Assembly (NCBI GenBank): GCA_018417955.1
Contig: JACTVC010000029.1
Span: 1 to 64,000 of the forward strand
Reading direction: 5' to 3'
DNA from: Laccaria trichodermophora
Lineage: Eukaryota; Basidiomycota; Agaricomycetes; Agaricales; Hydnangiaceae
Length of the DNA stretch: 64,000 bases
The position numbers and the translations under genes are program-made. This document shows positions 22,401 to 34,439 of the stretch, in pieces (within the stretch, counting starts at the first letter, position 1; each line of letters begins with the position of its first letter). The notes below the pieces were generated by a model. That model was not told where the DNA came from. It did no database searches and was given only the letters and a program-made list of their open reading frames with translations.

Positions 22401-24374
22401 GACAGCCTTCCACAGAGATCAGAATGGATCTGTACCACTCTTCGAATCACTGGCGACCAGTTGGACAAACACGGAAACCCCCGAACAGAGGATGTTGAAC
22501 TGTGGCATCGGAATCCTCTTGATTGTATCCAAGAGATATTAGAAAACCCAACCTTCAAGAAAGCGGAGAGATACGCACCTCACCGGGTCTATACCAAAGA
22601 TGACTACACCAACCGAGAATACAGCGAAATGTGGACCACCGACTGGTGGTGGAAGCTTCAGGTATAACAACTATTGAACAGAAACAACTAAATAAGGAAC
22701 TAACACAATCGATATTTAGGAACTCTTACCTGAGGGTGCAACAATTACACCTGTTATTCTCTCCTCCGATAAAACCCACCTGACGCGGTTCAGCGGTGAC
22801 AAGAAGGCCTGGCCAGTCTATATTACTATTGGAAACATCAGCAAAGACGTCCACAGGAAATCTTCCACCCATGCGATGGTGCTGCTTGGCTACATCCCCG
22901 TATGCAAGCTTGAGTGCTTTAAAAAGAAGCATCGCTCTGCGCAATCATATCAGCTCTTTCACGACTGTATGAAAACCATTCTCCTACCCTTGGTAGCCGC
23001 TGGCAAATCTGGTGTTGACATGGTGTGCGCGGATGGATTTGTTCGCTCAGTCTATCCTGTCCTGGCTGCCTATATTGCAGACTACCCAGAGCAGTGTTTA
23101 GTGGTTTGCTGCAAAGAAAACTCATGCCCGAAATGTACCATAACTCCGAAAAGTCAAGGCGACTATCGGCTTCAGTCTGTTCTTCGAGATCCCGACAAGA
23201 CGTTGGAGGCAATTGATGGCCAAGCGAATGGAGAGCATCCAGCTGAATTCAGAGATCAAAATTTGCGACTTGTCGATCCGTTCTGGAGGGACTTACCTCA
23301 CTGTGACATCTTCAGTTGTATTACCCCAGATCTGCTCCATCAGCTACATGGTGGACTGTTCAGTGATCACATTGTCAGTTGGACAAAGGAGGCAATGCCT
23401 GGAGGCAAAGAAGAAATGGACGAACGGTTTCAAGCCATGTCCTTTCATCCAAGTCTTCGCCACTTCACGAAAGGGATCTCGCTCACAAGCCAATGGACAG
23501 GAATGGAGCACAAAAACATGGAGAAAGTTTTTCTTGGTGTAATTGCGGGGGCGACTGATCCATGGGTCATTCTCACAGTCTGCGGTGTCCTGGATTTCAT
23601 CTACTACGCCCATTTCGAGGTGCATACAGACGAATCACTGGCTCGACTGGATGCTGTGTGGCTGATGTTCCATGAAAACAAGGATATCTGGGAGACATTA
23701 GAAATCTGTAAGCATTTCAACATCAACAAGTTGCACAACATCAAGCATTACCTTGATTCTATACACTCCCATGGTACTGCGGATGGGTTTAATACGGAAG
23801 CTTCAGAATGCCTCCACATTGATCTAGCGAAAATGGGATACCTGGCAACAAACAAACGAGACACATACATCAAGCAAATGACAATTTGGCTTTGGCGCCA
23901 GGAAGCTATCCACCGATTTAGCTTGTACTTGCAGTGGGCAGTTCCTGGATACCTTGCTGGTCAAGAGGAAGGAGTGAAGGAGGGCCAGCTGGGTGACAAT
24001 GATGAGGAGGAGGACGAGGAAGAGGAGATTGATGAACATGGTGGGAATCCAACAAAATCGATTATCCGTCACGTCGCAAAGAAGCCTTCTGCTGTGGGAA
24101 TCACTGTGGACACGATGATCAAGGACTACAGCGCAATTGACATTGTCCATCATTTGAACACATTCCTGGACAAAACCCTTCCTTCTGTGAACACTTCGGC
24201 AACACCAGCAACACAGTTTTCAGTCTATAAACGTCTCACCCTCACGCTGCCTGCTATTCCTGCAGTTTCCCTGAGTCCCGTAGTTGATGCTGTTCACTGC
24301 ACCCTGGGAACTTGGAAACAGATCACAACGCAGGGTATCAAGGACGCAATCCCAGATCAAGGACGGTTACTAGT
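19500..24374. mobile_element. Plavaka-type DNA transposon inserted in the 3' end of F-box copy 2
   Basis: Sequence at 19440-19500 (TTTACGAAAGAGACTGTCGC..) matches the region just downstream of F-box copy 3 (29527-29560), while F-box copy 2 coding similarity resumes at about 24374. The DNA between is therefore an insertion. It contains a Plavaka transposase gene and a divergent DUF6532-like gene. I could not define terminal repeats, so both edges are approximate (within about 60 bp). Confidence 0.55.
19782..21574 (-). pseudogene. DUF6532-like gene paired with the Plavaka transposase, with an in-frame TGA
   Basis: Start ATG 21574 (MVRIESEGSDSDQGSEVD). Acidic, Ser-rich N-terminal exons are followed by the conserved region: ASDYEDVVEALILQAAFEYE, then HKWANQAWKNAGLD, KRGSRIRGHALILIRPLVAS, RFKRGSDTRTVTFNQV, DFCINEWSSGQYVKAKMWEK. 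Supported introns include 20547-20605, 20332-20384, 20133-20178 and 19906-19962; the end is EMEE-stop at 19782. The intron at 20332-20384 has a GC donor (FHYK|GCCTGC..|DVEATS). A TGA at 20690-20692 interrupts the core between PGTML and HKWANQ, so the gene is probably dead unless read through. Family function is unknown; I recall it often beside Plavaka transposases, and the 150-bp divergent spacing to the transposase supports a shared promoter. The 5'-most splice sites are uncertain. Confidence 0.6.
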
Positions 24375-24438
24375 TATCCATCCAGGCATTCCCAAGAAGA
24401 CAAGGAATCATCCATTGACAGCGTCCACGAGTATTTGA
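21724..24438 (+). CDS. Plavaka transposase, 867 aa, C-terminally truncated
   Basis: Three exons, 21724-22290, 22344-22661 and 22720-24438, with introns of 53 and 58 nt, keep one frame. The N-terminus has a C2H2 finger (FACLHCFASGFKSSQGLHSH..C). The core carries the Plavaka signature: SDKTHLTRFSGDKKAWPVYI, TIGNISKDVHRK, LLGYIPVCKL, then CCKENSCPKC and TPDLLHQLHGGLFSDH, which belong to the catalytic RNase H-like fold of this CACTA-related superfamily. It should excise and insert the element. An acidic stretch (DDEEEDEEEEIDEH) lies near residue 705. After FSVYKRLTLTLPAIP the usual last hundred or so residues are missing; the final codons (about 24374-24438) read through F-box copy 2 sequence in the opposite direction. 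The gene is otherwise intact. Confidence 0.85.
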
Positions 24439-26988
24439 CATCCACAGCTGTAGTCGGACCATGTCCGAGCCCAGAATCAACAGAAATGTGAGTGTCAGCC
24501 TGATAAGCAAGCCCTTCGAATTTAAAATTAATATAGCCCTCCCATTCCTGTACGATTTCCAGAGAAGAAAAGATCTTGATGTTCTCCAGACGGTTTTGAA
24601 GAAAGATAACATTGACTCGTTTCAGCACTCCCCCATTTTTGCACATACGCCGCTTTAAGACGAAGGACAACAGATGTGCTTCAGAAAAGCTTGCACCTCT
24701 GCAATGAAATTCTTCAAGTAAAGGGCAGAGATAGTCAGGGTTTCTGCCAGAAGGAGTAAGGCAGTCGGCGATTTCCTCATCAAGGGAATAAGCATAAAAA
24801 TTATTGAGATGGAGATGGGTGACGAATGGCACCGATTTCAAGCAACATATAAGCTCATCTTGCGACATTGCCCGTATTTCAGTGAAAAGTTTTTTCAACT
24901 TGACACCACTTCACAAGAGAAAATCCATCAAAACGGAGTGCTGGTTCAGTAGTGCTTGTTGCCCACAAGGTGATGTTTGGAATTTAATCTCCAGATGACA
25001 GAGAACTGGTAAATCGAGGTATTTCAGGAAAGCTTCATCTGATCTGCCACTGAGGCTGAGGGAGAAGTGCTTCAGAGGAGGGAGAGTAAGGGTGTACTGG
25101 CTGGGAGACATTTTTGAACTGGAAGCATCGGATGTGGTGTTGCCAACTTGAAGGTGGATACTGCAACTCACAAGGAGGGGGCATTTCTCTAATATGTGGA
25201 CAATTTGACTGTACCTAAGGCCGTTTATCATTTCTGAAGATTGCATTGGACCCTCTGCATCCAATTTGAGGTGAGTAAGCTGCAACCAATGCACTGGTAG
25301 GTCAGGAAGACCTTCTGATAAGCATGTTAAAGAAAGCCTTTGCAGGTTTGGAGCAGAGAGGAGACCCGAAGATTTCTTCCAAGATCTCTCAGCTTCGGAA
25401 GAAATTTGCAATCCCGAAGTTATTCTCGGTATGTTGACAATGGAAAGGGATTCCAGCATCAGAACATCACCCTCCACGATCTCTTGGAAATGTGTAAAGA
25501 AGCCTTTCATTGCTTTAAGGTCAACATTCTTCCATCGGTGGCTAAAAGGGAGTATCTGCCTTGACACACTCCTAAAAGACTCAAAGTCCACTAGTAGCTG
25601 CATTCTACATCGATGCATTTATGGCAGCTGCTGTGGCAAAACTTGATCAGCTACCGTGAGGGAATGAAATGAAATTTCATTGATTCACGGCACCCATTTC
25701 ATTCGAAATGATTCATTCTGTTTCATTGATTCACGGCAACTGTTTCATTCATTTCATTTCATTGATTCACAGAAATTACTTCATTTTTCATTTCATTCCA
25801 CTATGGCAACTGTTTCATTCATTGCTCCATTGTTAGAGCTGGGAGAATTATTATGTAATTGATGTAGAATATTAAAGTGCCTTATTTGGCAACAGTATGT
25901 CTATCTTGTTATGTATTTGAGCCTCAAATGCAAAAGTACTCCCATATGGCCTCCCACACCACTGCAGTAGGGCACAACACATATCAGGAATAATTGTATA
26001 TTATTTCCTTATTTATGTGTGTATTAAAACATCGAAATTGTTGCCTGAAAGATTGAAACAAAAATGAAATAACTCCCTGAAAAGAATGAAATAAAAATTC
26101 CATGGTAAAAATGAAACAAAAAATGAAACAAAGAATGAAATAGTTGCCAGGAATGAATGAAACAGAATAAATTTCATTCTTCCTGGTAGGAATGAAGAAA
26201 GGATTGGAATGAAATGGAATGAAACAAAAACGATTTCATTCTCCACGGCAATGAATGAAAAAAAATGAAACAGTTGCCAGGAATGAATGAAACAGAATAA
26301 ATCATTTCAAATGAAACAGGTACCGTGAATGAATGAAAACTTTGCATTTCATTCATTCACGGTAGCCGATCAAGTTTTTTTATGGCAGCTGCCATAACTA
26401 CATCATGTAATTGGCAGCTACCAGTCCAAAGTCCTTGTGGGGATCAAGCGAGCCAAAAGACTCAAGGGGATCTGAAATGTAGAGAGAAATAGAGAGAGGA
26501 ACCTCCCCCAAATGGAGGAACCATTCCCTCACTGCCTCACAGCGTGTTGCCATATCGTTGATGGATGCAGGACCAAAAAGAGAGTCTGATCTAGGTTTCG
26601 GCATGTGAAGACTTGCCCAAAGCTGGGGAGTTGACAGAGTGATAGATCTCCATGTGCTACAAACGTGACCCAGCAACAGAGGAGCTTCTCGAAGGCCCAA
26701 GACGGCATTATGATGTGTAGGAAGACAATGAGTGAAGATCTCCCCCACAACATCAAGAGGTAGTTGACGAAAAGGAGAGATGAGTGCTCAATGAGCCTCA
26801 ATCTCCTCATTCAAAGTGCGACACCAGTCACGTAAGACGCAGAGAGTCGAGTTCAGCCACTCGATTTCGGCATCCAAGCTTGATAAACGTGTGAGTGGTT
26901 CTGTTAAGAGATTCTTGATATCAAGAATTTCTGCAGCTGAGGGGGCATAGTTGGTGTGGAGATGGGGTGCATACAGTGAATTGTTCAT
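24374..26988 (-). pseudogene. F-box/LRR-like gene, copy 2, broken by a MITE and stops
   Basis: The N-terminal part starts at 26988 (MNNSLYAPHLHTNYAPS). The F-box (GEIFTHCLPTHHNAVLGLRE, VCSTWRSITLS) runs to 26427. Coding sequence resumes at 25589 (ESFRSVSRQILPFSHRWKN) with LRR-like strands such as LLSAPNLQRLSLTCLSEG and LTLPPLKHFSLSLSGRSDEA, ending ECLDG at 24374. Damage: TGA at 26788-26790 (CGA in copies 1 and 3), TGA at 24911-24913, the 837-bp insertion at 25590-26426, and a Plavaka element at the 3' end. An intact family member would have about 560 residues. It acted, by family, as an SCF substrate receptor. Confidence 0.7.
25590..26426. mobile_element. hAT-like MITE, 837 bp, inside F-box copy 2
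   Basis: The 8-base word CAAAGTCC flanks the insert at 25582-25589 and 26427-26434, as expected for an 8-bp hAT target duplication. The ends are short inverted repeats, ACTAGTAGCTGC on the left and GCAGCTACCAGT plus one C on the right. Inside, long imperfect inverted repeats built from ATTTCATT and GAATGAAACAGTTGCC words face each other, so the element can fold back. No transposase frame. Confidence 0.75.
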
Positions 26989-26989
26989 C

Positions 26990-27600
26990 GAATGTGGTTG
27001 ACTGAGACAGTTTTCTTTTGAGTTTTCTGCATAAGAGAAATTACGTAATACAGATAAGGTTAAATCCTTGTCAAAACTGTTGGAAAGTGGCAATTTCTTT
27101 CACTGATTGGGGGTGATCCTATTGATGACCTGCTTCGATCGAGAGTGACAACGGGCTTAGAGGACACACTTAAAGCACAAAAGGGAAGAAATCAGGATAA
27201 ATAACACACTTTTTCCGCTTTTCACATGACTAGACAGAACCCAAGACGAATCGGAACATAGACCTGCATCTCCAACTGACCCCTCAGAACGATAATCATC
27301 AAGTCCTAAAAGTGTTACAGTCAACCGAACGTTAGCCCAAAGAAAAGACCAAAATAACTTACTGCCTCAAGCTCACCATTTCAACTTGAAACCTTGGTAT
27401 CCAAGCTCTGTATACCATTTCCTGTGACCTCAGTGTTACAATCCAAGTTCATGCAGACAAAGAAGTGCGTCGTGAAGTCCATCTCCAATTTTGCATTCAG
27501 GTGTGGGCGGTGGCACAGCAAGCAGTTCTTCTTGTTTATGACATGCTTGATGGGGTTTGTACTGTGCGCTTGACTTAGGGCAGTACAATCCGATACTTTC
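26990..27600. other. spacer between F-box copy 2 and the first SET-like repeat
   Basis: 5' flank of F-box copy 2 and a stretch with no gene I can support. Confidence 0.35.
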
Positions 27601-29330
27601 AGGCATCATCCTTGACTGGACCCTTCCATTTCGTCGAAACTCTGATCTGGTGTCCCCAAGCCTAGTCGACCGAAAGCAGCAGCAGCTGCATTGGCTCTGT
27701 CATATATGCACTAGCCTTACCCACATGCAGCAGGCCTGAAAACTCCATTCCCGGGTTAAGCAGCATGCCCTCGCCTCACTCACCTGCAATCATCATAACG
27801 GGCATTGCGCTGAGTCCTGACATGGAGATGTGGATGGCCTGTTCTGCCGACTTCTGGCTACCCACAATCTGGGATAGAGATGGTATTTGATGTGGAGGCT
27901 AGCACCTGAAGATGCGGTCGTCAACAGGATCGGCAGCGGCAACAGCAGTGGGAAGGGCAGGGTGCAAGGTCAATGGACACGCAGCTGTGACGAGCGTAGA
28001 TGGGCACTTGAAGTCCCGTCTCCTTCATTCCTGAGTATCTTGTTCTTCAGATCACCAAGGTAGATGCTTTTGAGTCCGAATTCGTAGAAGGATGGAAAAG
28101 GCCTAAAAAAGCGCAGGTTTCAAATGGGGATACTGAAGCTGATACACTGGATGGAGACGAGAACCTCAGAGGACAGTCGATTTTGCTCAAAGGTATGTAT
28201 GTCAGCTTGAGGTGTTGGGGCACTCAGGAAGCGTGCTCTGGTTTTGGGGCATGACGCGGAGAAGTTGGTGATCCAAGCGCGGATGACAAGCATGGCCTGC
28301 ACTCGACAGTGAGCTAGGCCTTGAAGAAATGCAAAAATGTGGATGACGCCCTGGCATTGCCCCTGAACGGAATTCTCTCTCATTCTGAACCCAGGCTTCC
28401 GCCCTACAAACGGACTAGAGTCGCCTTTCCTCCTTCCAATATCCCTCCCACTCCAGTTGCGTATGGATACCCAGGAATTGACTCATCTGGCGCATTGACG
28501 AGGACGGCCAGTTGTGTGAGGGGAGTCCTTTGCACTAGCTCTGCACCCACCGGTTGCGGTTGTTAGAGGGCAGGTGATTTGGTGCAGGAGGTACAGGATT
28601 TCGTGGGGCCAAGCAGGTGCAGGAGGTATATTACATCCGAGTTCGAGTCCAGCGAGTAACAGGCTTGTGTGTAAGCAAAAGATGGCTAAAACGTGGGATT
28701 CAATTGCGAAACAAGGGATGCGAGTTATCGGAGTACTTACATAGGTGCGTGCAGACTATGCACCCCGATTCTTTCGTCCCATTCTCAACCTAGCACCATA
28801 TTCTTGCCAGTTTTGAGGCCTCGTGATGCAAAGAGGCTGATCTTGAGCCTGCACATTTTCCTGCCTCACATCCTCCTTCTCACCTGCACACAGCACCAGA
28901 ACTCATTCCCTGCTAGCCGCACTTTGAGCCCCTCAGCGACAGGCTCATGAGGTAGATATAAGGTTTCGGCACTCACAGCAGGAGGCTATGAAGGGATGAT
29001 GGTCGAGTAAAGCGCACGATGAGCCAGGCGGCGGGATGGATGAGATGGTGGGCAGCATGATGCCAGAGTTTGTGTAACAGGAACGGAGGTGGTCGTGCGT
29101 GCTTTGTGGTGGGGGCACTTTGGTAGGAGCCGGTGTTGAGTCCAATGCAGAGGCTGAGCGCTGAGCGCTGATGTACTGGCCCCTGAGAGCAACGAACAGA
29201 TGAATGCCATTGTAGTTTTGACCTTGTTTCGTCGCTTAGGACGATATCTTGAGGGATATGGATGTTCGCTTCCGTGCGCTCATGGTTGCATCGTGAGTCG
29301 GGAATCGGGATCACCTGACTTTAGACACTA
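27600..29330 (-). repeat. SET-like dispersed repeat, unit 1
   Basis: Degenerate member of a family repeated at least eight times between 27.6 and 52.8 kb. Its + strand holds CACCCCGATTCTTTCGTCCC, GTTTTGAGGCCTCGTGATGC and CATCCTCCTTCTCACC words found in all units. Read on the minus strand the better units encode pieces resembling a SET-domain protein (see the unit at 36420-37010). This unit has lost reading frames through many indels. Confidence 0.5.
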
Positions 29331-29554
29331 GAAGGGGAAATGTCCAAAAAATGTCCAGGGCTTTACTGTTTACAAGAGAGGCTAAACGGTTTGTAAATGA
29401 TATGTAATAGTTACTTGAAATCGTTCTCACTCCTAATCAATTCTAAGTACAAAAATCTGAAGTGTTTTGTGAGTCTGCAACTTGTAAGTATACAGGGTAA
29501 CGAAAGGGTAACTTGAAAATATCCAATCATTTTTCAAAAGAGACTGCCGCACAT

Positions 29555-31406
29555 CTACATTCCGAGTCGACGACTGAAACAAGAGGATAATCGATCATCC
29601 ATCCAGGCCTGCCCGAGGAGATGGTAAGGGAATGGCATAATCTCTGAACGACTCCCTCGCATATTTGATATCCACAGTTGTAGTTGGATGTCCGAGCCGA
29701 GATTTAACAGAAATCCGAGCATCAATCTTATTACCAATTTCAATCGCCTGAAATTGAAGGTAGATATAGCTCTCCCAATCCTGTATGACTTCCAGAGAAC
29801 CAAAGACCTCCTCTACGTTCTTTGGAGGGTTTCGATGAAAGATAACATTGACTCATTTCAGCACTCCCCCCTTTGTATATTTGGACACATGCCGCCATTG
29901 GACGAAGGACAATAGATCTTCTTCTGAAAAGGTTGCACATTCCAACCCTTCACAATGAAATTCTTCAAGCAAAGGGCAGAGATAGTCATGGTTTCTTTTA
30001 GAAGGAGTGAGGCAGTAGGCGATTTCCTCATCGACAGCACCAGAACTGAAATTATCGAGATGGAGATGGGTGACGGACGGCACTGATTTCAAGCAACATA
30101 TGAGGTCATCTTCTGTCATTGCCCATATTTCGATGAAAAGTTTTTTCAACTTTGTACCATTCTGTGAGAGGAGGTCCATGAGAACGGAGCGCTGATTCCC
30201 AGGTGCCCCGTGCCAATGATAGTTCTTTTGAACTTTGATCTCCAGATGACGGAGGACTGGTAAATCAAGATATTTCAAGAAAGCCTCATCTGATCTGCCA
30301 CTGAGGCTGAGGGAGAGGTGCTCGAGAAGAGGGAGGGTAAGGGCATATTTGCTGGGAGACAGTGTAGAATTTGATGGTACCCTAATGTCTGATCTGGCGT
30401 TTTCTAGGCGGAAACTACAACTCACGAGCAGTGGGCACTTTTTCAATACCCTGAAAACATGGCTGTACCTAAGGTCGCTTGAGTGATTCAAACCCTCTTC
30501 GTCCAATTTGAGGTGAGTAAGCCATGACCAGCACACTGGTAAGTTGTAAAGACATTCACTGAGATGCGTTAAAGACAGCTTTTGCAGTTTTGGAGCTGAA
30601 AGAAGACCCAAAGATTTCTTCCAAGGTCTCTCAGCATGGAAAGACGTTTGCAGTCCCCGACATTCGCACAGTATGTTGATAATGGAGAGGGATTCCAGCA
30701 TTGGAACATCGCCCTTCACCATTGCTTGGAAAGGTGAAAAAGAGCTTTCCATCACCCTGAGGTAAACAGTCTTCCACCGGCGGCTAAATGGGATTATCTG
30801 CTTCAACACTCTCCCAAAAGATTCCATGTCCTCCTGGGAATCAGAATCAGAGTCAGAATCAGACGAGTCCTTAAAAGAATAACCCGGATCCGGAGTGTAA
30901 AGGGAAATAGAGAGCGGAGTCTTTCCTGAACGGAGGATCCATTCCCTCACTGCCTTGCAGCGTGTTGCCATTTTGCGGACAGATGTGGGACCAAAGTGAG
31001 AGTCTGGTGTAGGCATCGGGATGTGAAGGCTTGCCCAAAAATGTGGAGTTGACAGCATGATAGATCTCCATGTGCTACAAACACAACCCAGCAAAAGGGG
31101 AGCTTCTTTAACACTCATGACAGCATTATGATGTGTAGGAAGACAATGAGCGAAGATTTCCCCCATTATTTCGAGAGGTAGTCAGCGAAAAGGAGAGATA
31201 AGGGCTCGATGAGCCTCAATCTCCTCGCTCAGAGTGTGACGCTGGAGATGTAATCTGAGCATAGTCAGGCTGAACCGCTGGATTTCGGCATCTAAGGTGG
31301 ATAAACATGCGAGTGGTTCTGTTAAGTAATCCTTGATATCGAGGACTTCTGAAGCCAAGGGGGAGTAGTTGGTGTATAGATAGGGTGCATACGGTGACTT
31401 GTCCAT
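29555..31406 (-). pseudogene. F-box/LRR-like gene, copy 3, with two CGA to TGA stops
   Basis: Start ATG 31406 (MDKSPYAPYLYTNYSPLA). The frame is continuous with copies 1 and 2 except for two internal TGA codons, at 31182-31184 (CGA in copy 1) and 29853-29855 (CGA in copy 2). Between them lies a 437-residue open stretch with the F-box (EIFAHCLPTHHNAVMSVKEA) and LRR-like repeats (LLSAPKLQKLSLTHLSEC, LTLPLLEHLSLSLSGRSDE). The tail after the last stop (VNVIFHRNPPKNVEEVFG) still aligns with copy 2. It has no insertion, so it is the best preserved copy. The 5' flank (31410-31640) resembles those of copies 1 and 2. Confidence 0.7.
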
Positions 31407-31799
31407 GTCTTACTGCAATGTTGAAATTGCATGGTTCAAATTTGAACGAAATACCTGTGCTTGAGCGTGGCATGCTGAGAAGGTTTTCTGGGGAAAGTTT
31501 ACGATGACTGACCAGTTTGGCTTGAGCCGGTTCCAGCGACGAAGTTATAGGTAGTTGGGAGAGTAGAGCACCAAAGAGATAAGAGATTGAAATTACATAA
31601 TAGAGTTCATCACTCTCATATGAAAATTAAGTTTTGAGGCAACATCTACATAAATGAATCAAATAAGTAACCTATCCAGTCTGAAAGTCAAAGGAATCCC
31701 AGCGGTTGTGAGGCCTTGGCAGCTCACAACATTGGTAACTCGGAAGGAAAAACGTTCGATGATCATCATATCCATCACCTTGCTCGACTCTGCTCCTGC

Positions 31800-33190
31800 T
31801 CTATCCTCACCCATTCGCGAAGATCCTTCCATCCCTCTCTGTGTCGTCCAAGCTCCCAAGCCCAGACCCGTGCCTGTGAGACCGACAGCAGCAGTTGCCA
31901 GAGGCCGCTGCATTGGCCCCGTCGTACGCACGCTTGCCTCACCCACATGCAGCAGGCCTGAAAAGTCCACCTGCCACCAGGTCAAGCGGCACGCCTGCCT
32001 CACTTGCCCACAACATCATGACGGCATCGCGCTCACACTACCCACAATCCTGTCGTCCGCATCAATGTGTTTCGTCATCCGTCCTAAAATCACCACATTC
32101 AGGAAGTGTGCTTGGGTTTTGGGCACAACGGAGTGGAGTTCCAACGCCTCGAGCTGACGGTCGCTGTGTGCATATGCATTCCCAGTGATCAACTCGTCTA
32201 GGGAGTCGATGAAGAGGGCCACTGCATGAGGGGAGTCTTTCGCGGTAGCTCCACACCTACTGGTTGTGGATTTTGACGAGAGGACACAGAATACCCATCA
32301 TTTGGTGCAGGAGGTACCGGATTTCATGCGGGCCAAACAGGTGGGGGATGTGAGTTTGAATTCAGCGAGTAAGAGGTTTGTGGGTATGAAAAAATTAGCT
32401 GAAGTGTGGTTCAATTGCGAGGCACAGGATAGTAACAGAGCACTTACTGGAACACATTGAGTATGAGGGGCGCGGGCAGACTATGGGCGTGGGGGATGTA
32501 GAGTTCGAGTCTTAACGAATAAGAAGGTTGTGTATTGGAGAAAGATAGCTAAAATGTGGGGTTCAATTGCGGGGTAAGGGATGGGGGATAACGGAGCACT
32601 TACTGGAATCTTGAATATGCTCAGGAGTGTGGTCAGACTACGCACCCCTATTCTTTTGTCCTAGCAGGATCTTGTTTTGACGTCTCAAAATGCGTGAACT
32701 TGAGCGTGCGGTCTTACCCCTTCTTCTTTGTCCTCGCCATCTTTGTTGCCCTCTTCATTTTTTCCTCCTTTGTCTTCCTTCCGAGCTGCACACAGCACCA
32801 GGCCTCGTTCCTGCTAGACGTGCATCAAGCCCCACGTTTAATGGCAGGATCACGAGGTGGACATACGGTCCCTGCACTCACAGCTGGGCGAATGCGGTGA
32901 GCAGATGGGCTAAATCATTGAAGAGATGATGGTCAAGGTTAAAGCGCCAGTTTGTGTAATAGGGGGTTGTATAGGCTTTGTGGTGGCAGCGTGGGGTGGA
33001 AGCTGGTGCTGAGCCCAATGTGCTGTGTCCTGAGAGCAACAAACGGACGAGTAAGTACCATTGTAGTTATGACCTTGCTTCGAAATGATGTTGATGCTTA
33101 GTGTGCTTATGCAAAACTTATTGATGGTGCTCGTGATCAGCTGACTTTCTTGTATAGTCACGTGCCTCTCGCCGTCATCATCGCAGACTG
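31800..33190 (-). repeat. SET-like dispersed repeat, unit 2
   Basis: Same words as the other units (CTTGAGCGTGCGGTCTTACC, CACAGCTGGGCGAATGCGG). The minus-strand piece at 32016-32222 reads SLDELITGNAYAHSDRQLEA, found in altered form in units near 28.5 and 51.9 kb (EAPDDSITDIHMHA). No intact gene. Confidence 0.5.
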
Positions 33191-33490
33191 GTCTAAAAGC
33201 TGTTAACCGCAGTCCTTGGCAGAATGCGAAAATAGGGGAGCGGAGTCTCTGGGGAGCAAGGCGAGTTTCAGGTGGCACTACTTTTTTTTGGCGAATTCAA
33301 GGCTGTGCGGGTCACCGGGTGCTTGGCAATTCGGCAAGTATATCAACCAGGCGTGGGGGTTTCCACCATTTTCTCTTTCTGGACCACCATCGACTATGGT
33401 GGGCAGTGCAAATATGGTGGGCAGTGCAAACAGTTCACGAGGCGATTCTAACGACAACCACGCCATTCCCTCCATTAACATAACCACAAC

Positions 33491-34237
33491 ATGTCTACCT
33501 TGCAGTCTCCAGTTTCAGCAGGACTTCTCTCTCTTATCTCGTATAAACCTCGTTCATCCTACGATGGTCCTCCCTCTCCTGCTTTTTGGGATACTGCTTC
33601 TGCCTTGATGACTCCCCCATCTCCCACACTTTCGAACCATTCTTCTATGCATTTTCAATCATCTCTAGCGCTTCGCGATAACAAGCCTGAACAAGAGTCG
33701 GGCATGTCTTCCCTCGGACTTCTGAACCCATACGACGTGTCGACCTCTGGTCTCTCACACCATCGGAAACCGAGCAATGCAACCTTCTCAAGCATGCCTG
33801 AAACCGAAGGGGACCATGCAGATGCATTTGATCTTCAGCACATGAAGTCGAATGCGACCTCTTTTACTCACGTTAACTCTCATTCCATTTCGCAAGGTTC
33901 TCACAAAAAAACGGACTCGCAGGAAAATGAATATCAGGAGAGGAAGCCGCAATCGAAAGGAGAGCATGAGACCGATGGTGAACACAAAACCGCACATCAA
34001 AGGGAACTCCCTCAAGATGAAGCCATAGACTGCACTCCATTTAGGTTTAAACCCTTTCGGCTTGCCCATATGCTCGACCTGGAGAACCTCAAAATCCTTG
34101 CGAGATTTGGCAGCTCGAGTGGCTTACTTCATGGCTTGGGGACCACTGCAGACCACGAATTAGCAAGCCCTCTCGGTCAGACGAAAACAGTGAGTGAAAA
34201 GGGCAGACCAGGGGTGGAATTAATGACGCGTATCTGA
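33491..34237 (+). CDS. N-terminal fragment of a PMC1-type Ca2+-ATPase, chimera A
   Basis: ATG at 33491. A Ser/Pro-rich start (MSTLQSPVSAGLLSL, RSSYDGPPSPAFWD) leads to FRFKPFRLAHMLDLENLKIL and GLLHGLGTTADHELAS, which match the N-terminal cytoplasmic segment of fungal vacuolar/plasma-membrane calcium pumps (the usual form is FxFKPxQLAHMLDPKNL..GLGT). No transmembrane helix, phosphorylation motif (DKTGT) or ATP site follows, so no pump can be made. After 34237 the frame shifts into exons GINDAYLTDKDDMYQTKKEI and YEDDHPKISYREQSQNVNT, leading into the conserved 3' module (34440 on). It appears to be a captured or duplicated gene head; chimera B repeats it. Confidence 0.6.
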   Translation: MSTLQSPVSAGLLSLISYKPRSSYDGPPSPAFWDTASALMTPPSPTLSNHSSMHFQSSLALRDNKPEQESGMSSLGLLNPYDVSTSGLSHHRKPSNATFSSMPETEGDHADAFDLQHMKSNATSFTHVNSHSISQGSHKKTDSQENEYQERKPQSKGEHETDGEHKTAHQRELPQDEAIDCTPFRFKPFRLAHMLDLENLKILARFGSSSGLLHGLGTTADHELASPLGQTKTVSEKGRPGVELMTRI

Positions 34238-34439
34238 CTGACAAGGATGATATGTACCAGACTAAGAAGGAGATTCTAGAAATGATAGACCACGGGCCGT
34301 TGTTGTCGTGAGTCTGATCTGGTACTTTCACGCTTCATAGACAAACTCATTCTAAACTACAGCTATGAAGACGACCATCCCAAAATTTCATATCGAGAAC
34401 AAAGCCAAAACGTAAACACTTTCACAGATCCTTATTGTT

